From contig JAJFKR010000017.1 in assembly GCA_021773095.1 (NCBI GenBank), positions 1 to 46,430 on the forward strand: a stretch of DNA of 46,430 nt, written 5' to 3'. The notes beneath the pieces were generated by a model. The model was not told the origin of the DNA. It made no database searches and was given only the letters and a program-made list of their open reading frames with translations. The stretch's first letter is position 1. Each line of letters starts with the position of its first letter. Below, piece by piece: positions 17,520 to 25,762 of this stretch. Both the position numbers and the translations under genes were made by a program. The stretch is from Woeseiaceae bacterium (GTDB taxonomy: Bacteria > Pseudomonadota > Gammaproteobacteria > Steroidobacterales > Woeseiaceae).

Positions 17520-19748
17520 TTAGAACCTGAAAGTTGCTTCCACGCCGAATGTACGCTGCTCGTTAATAATGCCTTCAAGGTTATTGAAGTCGATAGCAGC
17601 AATCAGCTCAAGCTCATCCGTAAGGTTTCTTACATAGCCACCTACTTCCCAACGGTCGGTGACGTAACCGATGTTAAGACCGCCCTCGAGAAGAGACGGT
17701 GCGTGGAACTCGGCAGAGTTATACAGGAACATGCTGAAGTCGTCGCGGTACACCCAATCGGTTTGGAAAACCAAATCGCCGTTTGCCATCGGTGTCACGT
17801 AACGTGCGACGAAGTTGGCTGTCCATTCCGGTGCTCGGGGCAAGTCGTTGCCGTCGAGAGAAACGCTGCCAGGGAAGGATCCGGCGGGATCCAGTACCGT
17901 GCAAGGAGCGCCACACGGCAATACAGACAAGCCAGGATCGTCGATTTCCGTCGAGTTAAAGCTTAATCCCAACGACAAACTCAGCTTCTCTGTTGCCAGC
18001 AATTCCGCATCAAATTCGATGCCACTGCCTTTCGTGGAATCGGCATTGATCAGCTGGTTTGCGTTGGCCACACCGCTGCCGGCCGTCAACTGTTGATCGT
18101 CCATTTCAAGTACATAAGCTGCGACGTTCAATCGTAGTCGGTTGTCCATTAACTGACTCTTCACTCCGACCTCGAATGAATTCAGCGTTTCGGACTCTGC
18201 TACGGTGACCGCATTGCCGAACAACACCCGGCCTTGAATACTGGGGGCCCGGAAACCTCTTGCGAAGCGACCGTAGATGCTGACGTCATCATTGATCGTG
18301 TAGTTCAAACTGATGTTTCCGCTGACTTCCGAATCCGAAGGATTGCGGAAAACGGGCGCCAACGTACCGCAACAACCGAACAACTCAGTGGTTCTAAAGG
18401 CTACATAGTCCTTACTGTCGTCGGAAAATCGAATGCCAGCCGTCAATACCAGGTCATCGCTTAGGTCGTAATCGAACTGGCCGAATATTGCGTAGGCTTC
18501 TGTATCCTGTTCCTGATGAGCAAAACCCACAAAAGCATCTGACCGGTCAGCATAATCAAAACTGTCTACTTCGAGATGTTCATCAAAATAGAACAGGCCA
18601 GCCTGCCAACTGAATCTCTCGGTTGCATCGTTGTGGATTCTGAGTTCCTGAGTGAACTGGTTGTGGTCTGGAATACCGTCCGCGGTTTGTGCCGGGAAAG
18701 GAATAAAACCTGGTCCCATTATTGGCAAGAAAACTGCGCCGATACCGCCTTCAACGTCGGCGCGACTAAATGTTTCGACTTCTTCGTAGGCCGTAATTGA
18801 CGTCACAGTGTAATCGCCAAGTTCCCATTCCAGATGCACGTTCAGGCCAAGGGATTCCAGGGTTTGTGCATTTCTGCCATCGAAGTTCACAACGTCCGGA
18901 TCGAAGCCAGCCACAAAATCGTTGGTGCCAGGCTCGATAATGTTGGCGCGAAACAGAGTCGCAGTGCCGTCCAGATCGCGGCCGTGCAGATTGATCAGGG
19001 CCGAGAAATCATCTGAATCGTAAGCCAGCTGTAGCCGGAAAGCGTATTCAGTATGGCCCTCGAGGAATTCTTCGTCATCCAGGAATGCGAGTGACGGATC
19101 GATGTCCGATGCCCGGTTTGCCACCCAGTCGCCACGAGTCTGGTGCAAAAGAGACAGACGAGCGGACCAGTTTTCATTGAGAGCACCGCTGACGGCGGCC
19201 TCAAAGTCCGTGACGTCCAGATTGCCGACACCCAATTTGACATAGGCTTCAAACTCATCCGTAGGCTTGTTGGATTCTATCTTCACGATACCGGCTGGCG
19301 TATTACGACCAAACAGAGTGCCTTGAGGACCGCGCAGGACTTCGACACGACCCGTGTCGAATATCGGGAAGCCTTTAAGCATTGGATTCTCGTAGACAAC
19401 GTCGTCGTAAACCAGTGAAACTGGCTGGGATGCGTTTTGGTCGAAGTCAGTATTACCGATACCGCGAATATAAAAACGCGGGAATATTCGGCCGAAGTCT
19501 GATTCCACAACCAAACTCGGTACTTTGCTTGACAGGAAGCGAATATCTTTGCCGCCCGATCGGACGCTGTCCATTCTCTCTTGAGACATAACGCTGATCG
19601 AGATTGGAACGTCCTGAACGTTCTCCACACGCTTCTGAGCGGTCACGACGATTTCCTCAAGCACGGCTTGCGCCTGAGCCCCGGACACGAAGAGTAGGGT
19701 CAATATAGCGCCCGCACTCAAATTCCTGATAAAAGTTAGTTTGTTCAC
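17520..19748 (-). CDS. TonB-dependent outer-membrane receptor
   Basis: 742 residues with a signal peptide (cleavage near AQA, residue 26). A TonB-box-like EEIVVTAQKR follows at 31-40, then a plug domain (FYIRGIGNTDFD, DDVVYENPML, EVLRGPQGTLFGRNTPAGIV) and a 22-strand-type barrel ending in Phe (TFRF). Such receptors import siderophores, vitamins, sugars or other large substrates at the expense of TonB energy; the substrate is unknown. It lies upstream of the amidohydrolase gene on the same strand but with a strong terminator between. It is divergent from the dioxygenase/deoA run. Confidence 0.92.
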   Translation of the reverse strand: MNKLTFIRNLSAGAILTLLFVSGAQAQAVLEEIVVTAQKRVENVQDVPISISVMSQERMDSVRSGGKDIRFLSSKVPSLVVESDFGRIFPRFYIRGIGNTDFDQNASQPVSLVYDDVVYENPMLKGFPIFDTGRVEVLRGPQGTLFGRNTPAGIVKIESNKPTDEFEAYVKLGVGNLDVTDFEAAVSGALNENWSARLSLLHQTRGDWVANRASDIDPSLAFLDDEEFLEGHTEYAFRLQLAYDSDDFSALINLHGRDLDGTATLFRANIIEPGTNDFVAGFDPDVVNFDGRNAQTLESLGLNVHLEWELGDYTVTSITAYEEVETFSRADVEGGIGAVFLPIMGPGFIPFPAQTADGIPDHNQFTQELRIHNDATERFSWQAGLFYFDEHLEVDSFDYADRSDAFVGFAHQEQDTEAYAIFGQFDYDLSDDLVLTAGIRFSDDSKDYVAFRTTELFGCCGTLAPVFRNPSDSEVSGNISLNYTINDDVSIYGRFARGFRAPSIQGRVLFGNAVTVAESETLNSFEVGVKSQLMDNRLRLNVAAYVLEMDDQQLTAGSGVANANQLINADSTKGSGIEFDAELLATEKLSLSLGLSFNSTEIDDPGLSVLPCGAPCTVLDPAGSFPGSVSLDGNDLPRAPEWTANFVARYVTPMANGDLVFQTDWVYRDDFSMFLYNSAEFHAPSLLEGGLNIGYVTDRWEVGGYVRNLTDELELIAAIDFNNLEGIINEQRTFGVEATFRF

Positions 19749-19833
19749 AAATCCCCCTAAATGGATTGTTGTTATGTGTTCCTCGAATTATAGACGAGCG
19801 AACACCGAAATACAGAGATTGCGCCGCCTAATT

Positions 19834-19866
19834 ACGACAATGTTTTGGCCACAATGTATAGTGGCC
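19834..19866 (+). promoter_or_regulatory. Candidate promoter with overlapping inverted repeat before the dioxygenase gene
   Basis: ACGACA (19834-19839), 17 bases, then TATAGT (19857-19862) resembles a sigma70 promoter. A transcript starting about seven bases later would begin roughly five bases before the ATG at 19874, so it would be nearly leaderless. The -10 element sits within GGCCAC-8-GTGGCC (19847-19866), a possible operator or hairpin. There is no clear Shine-Dalgarno sequence before the ATG, which fits a leaderless message. Confidence 0.35.
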
Positions 19867-19873
19867 TCGATCT

Positions 19874-20758
19874 ATGACCGCAACAACAATAAAAAGTTTT
19901 ACCGCTCCGGAAAAAGGCCATCTGACGCCGGATATGGTCGAGTCTTTTGAGTGCGATGGAGTGGTGGTATTGAGCGATTTCGTCTCCGAACCCGCGTGCC
20001 GGCGCTTGCGTGAGAGAGCACTCGAGCTGGTCGACAATTTTGACCCGAATTCGGTCCGCAGCATTTTTTCGGCGATGCAGCAGACGCAGCTCGGAGACAG
20101 TTATTTTGAAGAATCCGGCGATAAAATCCGATTTTTCTTCGAGCAAGATGCTTTTGACACCGATGGCAATCTGAAACGGTCAAAGGCAGAGAGTCTCAAT
20201 AAGCTGGGCCATGCAATGCATGATCTGGACCCGGTATTCGACTCGTTCTCGCGAACGCCGGAGCTGGCAGCGATCGTCGATAGCCTTGGCTACAACGACC
20301 CTGTGATATTGCAGTCCATGTACATCTTCAAACCGCCACGAATAGGCGGTGAGGTCTACTGCCACCAGGATTCAACGTTCTTGTACACCGAGCCGGAGAC
20401 CTGTATCGGCTTCTGGTTCGCGCTCGAAGATGCCACGCTGGAAAACGGTTGTATGCACTTTATCCCTGGTGCGCATAAAGGCCCGCTCAAGGACCTTCAT
20501 TATCGCGATAGCGACGGCAAGATGACATTCAAGACTCTCGACAACACGCCATGGCCGGAAAATGCCACAGTGCCAGCGGAGGTCAAGGCAGGTTCGGTCG
20601 TCATTTTTCACGGCCGCGCACCGCACTTGAGCGGCGCGAACCTGTCTGATCATTCACGCCATGCGTATACACTGCATGTCATTGAGCGAAAGAGTCACTA
20701 TCCTGCCGAAAACTGGCTGCAACGAAGCGCTGCATTGCCATTACGCGGGTTCAAATAA
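19874..20758 (+). CDS. Phytanoyl-CoA dioxygenase (PhyH) family protein
   Basis: 294 residues. The Fe(II) site is His164-x-Asp166 (CHQDSTF), with the distal His251 in HGRAPHLSG and the 2-oxoglutarate-binding Arg near 262 (SRHAY). The overall pattern resembles the PHYHD1 branch of non-heme iron dioxygenases. The substrate is unknown. It is the first gene of a same-strand run with deoA (eight bases away), an exported hydrolase, nupC and a nucleoside hydrolase, so a nucleoside or modified nucleoside is a reasonable guess. Known 2-oxoglutarate oxygenases act on thymine, thymidine and other pyrimidine nucleosides, but none of those has been shown to belong to this branch. Confidence 0.8.
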   Translation: MTATTIKSFTAPEKGHLTPDMVESFECDGVVVLSDFVSEPACRRLRERALELVDNFDPNSVRSIFSAMQQTQLGDSYFEESGDKIRFFFEQDAFDTDGNLKRSKAESLNKLGHAMHDLDPVFDSFSRTPELAAIVDSLGYNDPVILQSMYIFKPPRIGGEVYCHQDSTFLYTEPETCIGFWFALEDATLENGCMHFIPGAHKGPLKDLHYRDSDGKMTFKTLDNTPWPENATVPAEVKAGSVVIFHGRAPHLSGANLSDHSRHAYTLHVIERKSHYPAENWLQRSAALPLRGFK

Positions 20759-20766
20759 GGGCAACA

Positions 20767-22080
20767 ATGCTTTTCACTGATGTAATTCGCAAAAAGCGCG
20801 ATGGCGGTGAGCTGTCGAGCGAAGATATTCAACGCTTTGTCGATGGACTTGCGGACAACAGTTTGCCTGCGGAACAGGTATCGGCGCTGGCGATGGCGAT
20901 TCTCCTGAACTCAATGAGTTTTGATGAGGCGAGCAAACTTACGTTCGCGATGGCGGCATCAGGAACCGTACTCGACTGGGAAAAGGAGGATCTTGGCGGG
21001 CCGGTTGTCGATAAACACTCCACCGGCGGTGTAGGTGACAAGGTTAGCTTTCTTCTGGCGCCAATCGCAGCGGCGTGTGGATGCTTTGTACCGATGATCT
21101 CAGGGCGCGGACTCAGCCACACAGGCGGTACGACGGACAAAGCCGAATCGATCCCTGGTTATAACGCAACACCGGACTTCGGTTTGTTCCGACGCACCGT
21201 GAAAGACGTTGGGTGCGCAATCATTGGCCAGACAGAGGATCTCGCGCCGGCAGACCGGCGCTTTTATGCAATCCGTGATGTCACGGGAACTGTCGAGTCG
21301 ATACCGTTGATTACGGCGTCGATACTTTCCAAGAAAATTGCAGCGGGGCTGGACTGCCTGGTGATGGACATAAAGGTCGGGTCGGGCGCTTTTATGGAGT
21401 CACACGAGCGAGCTGTAGAACTTTCCAAAAGCATCATTGGCACCGCGGCTAAAGCCGGACTCAAAACACATTCCTTAATCACCGACATGAACGAAGTGCT
21501 CGGCACAACAGCAGGAAACGCGTTGGAGATCGAGGAGTCTGTTTTGTATCTCCGCAACGAAATTCGTGATCCACGTCTTGACGACGTTGTCCTGTCGCTG
21601 TGTGCTGAGATGGTATTGATCGGTGGCATTGAAGATGACCGGGATAAGGCGCGCGCACGATGTGAAGAGGCGGTCACCAGCGGTCGCGCGGCCGAGTTAT
21701 TTGGCCGCATGACAGCCGCACTGGGTGGCCCCGCAGACTTCGTTGAAAACTACGACTCCCATCTTGTAAAAGCACCCGTAGTCAGAGAGGTTTTCGCTTC
21801 GGGCGTGATAAGGGCAGTGGACGCAAGGGCCGTCGGAAAGGCGATCGTTGAACTCGGTGGCGGGCGGCATGAGGTCGGTGAAGCGCTTGATCTGTCGGTC
21901 GGCTTCAGTAATGTCGCGCCAATCGGAACTACTCTGGACGCAACACGGCCACTGGTCGTAATTCATGCCGCGAGCGAAGATGAAGCGGACCGAGCGGCCA
22001 AGAATATTCTGAGCGCCGTGAAACTCGGCGAGTCTGCCCCGGCAGCACGGCCAACAATCGCCGAGATTCTGACTGATTAA
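20767..22080 (+). CDS. deoA: Thymidine phosphorylase
   Basis: 437 residues, matching bacterial DeoA (about 440). It splits thymidine or deoxyuridine with phosphate to the base and deoxyribose-1-phosphate in the cytoplasm. The phosphate-binding KHSTGGVGDK (83-92) and the family signature SGRGLSHTGGTTDKAES (112-128) are intact. The ribosome binding site AAGGG overlaps the stop codon of the dioxygenase gene, so the two are co-transcribed. It is the entry point of the deoxyribose branch that ends in the microcompartment's DeoC. The related pyrimidine-nucleoside phosphorylase (Pdp) is the main alternative. Confidence 0.92.
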   Translation: MLFTDVIRKKRDGGELSSEDIQRFVDGLADNSLPAEQVSALAMAILLNSMSFDEASKLTFAMAASGTVLDWEKEDLGGPVVDKHSTGGVGDKVSFLLAPIAAACGCFVPMISGRGLSHTGGTTDKAESIPGYNATPDFGLFRRTVKDVGCAIIGQTEDLAPADRRFYAIRDVTGTVESIPLITASILSKKIAAGLDCLVMDIKVGSGAFMESHERAVELSKSIIGTAAKAGLKTHSLITDMNEVLGTTAGNALEIEESVLYLRNEIRDPRLDDVVLSLCAEMVLIGGIEDDRDKARARCEEAVTSGRAAELFGRMTAALGGPADFVENYDSHLVKAPVVREVFASGVIRAVDARAVGKAIVELGGGRHEVGEALDLSVGFSNVAPIGTTLDATRPLVVIHAASEDEADRAAKNILSAVKLGESAPAARPTIAEILTD

Positions 22081-22105
22081 TTTCGATTAACGGGAGTGGT
22101 GTGGC

Positions 22106-23008
22106 ATGCGAATAAGAAAACTCATTGCATTCGGACTTATTGCGACACTGCAAATCGCACAAGCCAATGATCCTGCCACAATGGATCCCGAACAGGTCGA
22201 TCCGGAGCATCCACCATCTTTCGGTGAAGATTCGTTTCGCATTGAGGGCGATCGAGTCAATGCGTTGTGGTTGTATCCGAATGGGTCGGGACCTTTTCCC
22301 GTAATCGTTTCATTGCACGGATTCCCAGGGAACGAAAAGAATCTCGATACAGCGCAGGCGCTCAGACGCGCAGGCTTTGTCGTGTTGTTTTTCCATTATC
22401 GGGGTGCGTGGGGAAGTGGCGGTAACTTCAGCTTTGCGAACGCGAGAGACGATGTGGATGCAGCTGTCGAATATGTGAAGAGCTATTGCAATGGCGACTG
22501 CAAGGAGACGCCGATAGACCCGGGGAAAATAGCACTCTTTGGCCACAGCATGGGCGGGTGGTTGACGTTACTGGCCGCATCGGAGCGCGATGATCTGAGT
22601 TGTGCCATGGCCCTCGATTTCTGGAATGCCGGGCGAACTGCAGCGGACTTCAGGGCCACGCTCAAAGAGACCGGCGCTCCGGACTCTGACGCACGCAAGG
22701 GGTTGGCATCACTGGCTGAGGATGGTGCACCGCTCGACACGGCAGGCCCGGACGCGCTGTACGACGAACTCGTCGCCATGAGCGATGACAAAGATCTGAT
22801 AAACCGCGCCAAGGAAATCGCAAGAGTGCCGCTGTTCCTGCTGAGTACGACCAGCAATGAATCACATCCGGAGTTGGTTGCCGCACTCAATGCCAACAAG
22901 GCACCGGTTCGAGCGGAAGCCTGGGATACCAGCCATTCGTTCAATGACAAGCGAGTTGCGTTGTCTTCTGCTGCTATTGACTGGTTTAGTAATAGCTGCA
23001 AGTTTTGA
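22106..23008 (+). CDS. Exported alpha/beta hydrolase
   Basis: 300 residues with a signal peptide ending near AQA (residue 20). The fold shows SLHGFPG (oxyanion region, 69-75), the nucleophile elbow GHSMGG with Ser148, and a C-terminal His in DTSHSFND. It resembles the dienelactone hydrolase/prolyl-oligopeptidase-like group of periplasmic hydrolases. It lies 25 bases after deoA, in a run with nucleoside genes, but no nucleoside-specific feature is visible. It may remove an acyl or other ester group from an imported compound. Confidence 0.75.
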   Translation: MRIRKLIAFGLIATLQIAQANDPATMDPEQVDPEHPPSFGEDSFRIEGDRVNALWLYPNGSGPFPVIVSLHGFPGNEKNLDTAQALRRAGFVVLFFHYRGAWGSGGNFSFANARDDVDAAVEYVKSYCNGDCKETPIDPGKIALFGHSMGGWLTLLAASERDDLSCAMALDFWNAGRTAADFRATLKETGAPDSDARKGLASLAEDGAPLDTAGPDALYDELVAMSDDKDLINRAKEIARVPLFLLSTTSNESHPELVAALNANKAPVRAEAWDTSHSFNDKRVALSSAAIDWFSNSCKF

Positions 23009-23087
23009 TCGATTACCACAGCCAGGCACTACTTTGCGGTATGCTTGAGGGCGTTGCCAATAACAATAACAACACCGGGGGAACACC

Positions 23088-24311
23088 ATGCAAAACCCGA
23101 TAGGCCTGGCCGGAATTGCTGTAATTCTTGGCATCGCATTCATTTTTTCGAGTAATCGAAAACGCATAAACCTGCGTGTCGTCGGTGCTGCATTCGCGCT
23201 GCAGGCGGCGATAGCGATATTTGTGTTGTACTTCGATGCAGGCAGAGGGGTGATCGATACACTCAGCACTGGTGTTCTCGCGATAATCTACTATTCAAAG
23301 GCCGGAATCGATATGGTCTTCGGGCCGCTGGCTGACGTGGATAAAATCGGCTTTAGTTTTGCAGTCAACATACTGCCGATCATCATATTCTTTTCTGCGC
23401 TGATGTCAGTGATGTACCACCTGCGAATCATGGAATGGGTCGTCAAGCTGGTTGGCGGTGCCTTGCACAAGATAATCGGTACGGGCGCCGTTGAATCAAT
23501 GAATGCCGCCGCCAATATTTTTGTCGGTCAGACCGAAGCACCATTGGCGATCAAGCCTTACCTCAAGAATCTGACGGAACCGCAAATGTTCGCGGTCATG
23601 TGTTCGGGTCTTGCGTCGATAGCCGGAACCGTCCTCGCAGGCTATGTACTGATGGGCGCGGAGCTCAAATATTTGCTGGCGGCCGCATTCATGGCGGCAC
23701 CGGGTGGTTTGCTCATGGCCAAGATGTTAATGCCGGATGACGAAGTCGTCGCGGCAGGCAAGCATGAGAAGCTGGTGATGGAACCCAGCCACCATAAGAA
23801 TGTCATCCTGGCCGCCGCATCCGGCACTACCGACGGTCTGAAGCTCGCCGCAAACATTGGTGCGATGCTCGTGGCATTCGTTGCGTTGATCGCGTTGTTC
23901 AATGGCCTCGTCGGCGGCTTTTTTGGTCTTTTCGGCATTGAGGGAATAACGCTGCAATTCATCCTGGGCAAGATTTTTCAACCACTGATGTATCTCCTCA
24001 GTGTGCCGTGGGCCGAGGCGCAAGCGGTCGGTGCGCTGTTCGGTGAAAAGCTGATTCTTAACGAGTTCGTGGCGTTCTCACACCTGAATGAGTATCTGGC
24101 CGGAATGAGTCCGCGTTCGTATGCGATCGCAACGTTCATGCTATGCGGTTTCGCAAATCTGTCGTCGATCGCGATTTTGCTGGGTGGTCTCGGCGTGCTG
24201 GTGCCAGAAAAGCGCGACCTGATCGGACAGTTTGGCATGAAGGCCGTTTTGGCCGGATCGTTGTCCAATCTCATGAGTGCCGCATTGGCCGGGTTGATAC
24301 TGACGTTCTAA
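23088..24311 (+). CDS. nupC: Concentrative nucleoside transporter (CNT family)
   Basis: 407 residues and about ten membrane segments. CNT features include ILPIIIFFSALMSVMYHL (about 101-118), MNAAANIFVGQTEAPL (138-153), the GLASIAGTVLAGYV stretch (171-184) and the late NEFVAFSHLNEY segment. It imports nucleosides by sodium or proton symport. It is preceded by a 79-base gap after the hydrolase gene and followed by the nucleoside hydrolase gene after four bases, so the last two are tightly linked. Confidence 0.93.
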   Translation: MQNPIGLAGIAVILGIAFIFSSNRKRINLRVVGAAFALQAAIAIFVLYFDAGRGVIDTLSTGVLAIIYYSKAGIDMVFGPLADVDKIGFSFAVNILPIIIFFSALMSVMYHLRIMEWVVKLVGGALHKIIGTGAVESMNAAANIFVGQTEAPLAIKPYLKNLTEPQMFAVMCSGLASIAGTVLAGYVLMGAELKYLLAAAFMAAPGGLLMAKMLMPDDEVVAAGKHEKLVMEPSHHKNVILAAASGTTDGLKLAANIGAMLVAFVALIALFNGLVGGFFGLFGIEGITLQFILGKIFQPLMYLLSVPWAEAQAVGALFGEKLILNEFVAFSHLNEYLAGMSPRSYAIATFMLCGFANLSSIAILLGGLGVLVPEKRDLIGQFGMKAVLAGSLSNLMSAALAGLILTF

Positions 24312-24315
24312 CACG

Positions 24316-25257
24316 GTGGCACCGCGCTCAATTATTATCGATTGCGATCCGGGACAGGACGACGCTGTTGCCCTGTTCCTGGCGATGGCGTCACCCGACG
24401 AACTGGAGTTACTCGGCATAACAACAGTCGCGGGCAATGTGCCGCTGGCACTAACAGAACGCAATGCGCGCATGATGTGCGACATAGCAAAATCCAGCGC
24501 GCCGGTTTTTGCAGGCTGTGCAAAGCCAATGCTTCGCGACGCCATCAGCGCTGAATACATTCACGGCGAAACCGGCATCAACGGCATCGACGTATTTGAG
24601 CCGGAAACGCCGTTGCAGGACCAACACGCCGTTGACTTCATAATCGACACATTGCTCGGAGATAAGGTGACAGTGACCTTAATTCCGACGGGCCCGCTAA
24701 CGAACATCGCTACCGCGATAAAGAAAAATCCCGAGATACTTCCGCGCATAGAAGAAATCGTGATCATGGGCGGTGCGATGCGCGAAGGTGGTAATCGCAC
24801 GCCATCGGCAGAATTTAATATCCTGGTTGACCCGCACGCGGCTGACGTCGTGTTGAACTGTGGCCGGCCAATTACCCTAATGGGGCTGGACGTTACGCAC
24901 CGGGTGTTGTCGACGGAAGAGCGAGTCGCCCGCATTGGAGCGCTTAACAATCCGGTTGCCGATGCAACGGTTGGCATGCTCAGTTTCTTTCACCGCTACG
25001 ACACGGAGAAGTATTCGTCGCAGGGCACGCCCTTGCACGACCCCTGCACCGTTGCTTACCTGCTGCAGCCGGAGCTATTCAAGACCAAATGCTGCAATGT
25101 TGCGGTAGAGACCGAATCCGAATTGACAACGGGGCATACGGCAGTAGATTTTTGGCACGTGACGGACAGGACGAGGAACGTTAATTGGGCGTATGATATT
25201 GATGCGGATGGATTCTACGCACTACTAACCGAACGCCTGGGAAGATTCCCGCTGTAG
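24316..25257 (+). CDS. Nucleoside hydrolase (IUNH/Rih family)
   Basis: 313 residues from GTG at 24316, four bases after nupC. The calcium-binding motif DCDPGQDDA (9-17) and HDPCTVAY late in the sequence identify the inosine-uridine nucleoside ribohydrolases, which release a free base and ribose. The MGGAMREGGNRTPSAEFN segment is typical of the pyrimidine-preferring RihA/RihB branch, though specificity needs testing. The TAG stop codon lies within a palindromic repeat, so the original C-terminus may have ended differently. Free ribose would need a ribokinase that is not in the window. Confidence 0.88.
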   Translation: MAPRSIIIDCDPGQDDAVALFLAMASPDELELLGITTVAGNVPLALTERNARMMCDIAKSSAPVFAGCAKPMLRDAISAEYIHGETGINGIDVFEPETPLQDQHAVDFIIDTLLGDKVTVTLIPTGPLTNIATAIKKNPEILPRIEEIVIMGGAMREGGNRTPSAEFNILVDPHAADVVLNCGRPITLMGLDVTHRVLSTEERVARIGALNNPVADATVGMLSFFHRYDTEKYSSQGTPLHDPCTVAYLLQPELFKTKCCNVAVETESELTTGHTAVDFWHVTDRTRNVNWAYDIDADGFYALLTERLGRFPL

Positions 25258-25278
25258 GAGCGCGCCTTGCGCGCGACC
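25254..25278 (+). repeat. REP-like palindromic repeat, copy 4
   Basis: GTAGGAGCGCGCCTTGCGCGCGACC differs from copy 1 by one base (T for C); quoted parts are GTAGGAGCGCGCC and TTGCGCGCGACC. Its second to fourth bases are the TAG stop codon of the nucleoside hydrolase gene. It pairs with copy 5 to form a long inverted repeat that could stop transcription from both converging operons. Confidence 0.8.
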
Positions 25279-25322
25279 TCCATTTGTGAACGGAGCCAGC
25301 GTTGAGACCTTGAGCGGCCTAT

Positions 25323-25361
25323 CGGCTGCCGCTTCGCTTCGCGCGCAGGGCGCGCTCCTAC
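25323..25361 (-). repeat. REP-like palindromic repeat, copy 5
   Basis: Identical over 39 bases to 76-114, including the non-palindromic tail. It abuts the stop codon of cdd: the last base of that TAG (minus strand) is the first base of the repeat. Together with copy 4 it occupies most of the space between two convergent operons and is the only candidate for their shared terminator; there is no T-run hairpin here. Confidence 0.8.
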
Positions 25362-25759
25362 TAGTCCAGGTGGAATCCGGCCGGGAGTAGTTCTGCGATT
25401 GCGTATTGTTGCCAGTCTTTGCTGTCGTCCATCGTGATGATCACGGTGTTTTCGTCGGCAAATTCATGAATACGCTGCCGGCATCCGCCGCAGGGTGTGC
25501 AAGGTGTTGCATCCGCTGAACCGCCTGCTACTGCGATCCGGACAATGAGCTTGCCACCCTCCAGAACCATTGCAGCAATGGCCGCAGCCTCTGCGCAGTT
25601 ACCGAGTGGATAAGCCGCGTTTTCGACATTACAGCCTACGTGCAGATGCCCCTGATCATCGATAATGGCAGCGCCTACGCTGTAGCCTGAGTAGTGGCAA
25701 TAGGCGTTCTCACGCGCGTCCATGGCGGCGTTGATAAGGTCGTCGTCGGAAATTGTCAT
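25361..25759 (-). CDS. cdd: Cytidine deaminase
   Basis: 132 residues, the homotetrameric small type. The zinc ligands are Cys55 in NCAEA, with catalytic Glu57, and Cys90 and Cys93 in PCGGC. It converts cytidine and deoxycytidine to uridine and deoxyuridine, feeding DeoA and the pyrimidine pathway. It is the last gene of the minus-strand operon, three bases beyond preA. Confidence 0.95.
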   Translation of the reverse strand: MTISDDDLINAAMDARENAYCHYSGYSVGAAIIDDQGHLHVGCNVENAAYPLGNCAEAAAIAAMVLEGGKLIVRIAVAGGSADATPCTPCGGCRQRIHEFADENTVIITMDDSKDWQQYAIAELLPAGFHLD

Positions 25760-25762
25760 GGG

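Noticed and set aside
17520..19748. Assigning the TonB receptor a nucleoside or vitamin substrate
   Set aside because: Nothing in the barrel or plug reveals the substrate and a terminator separates it from the deaminase gene.
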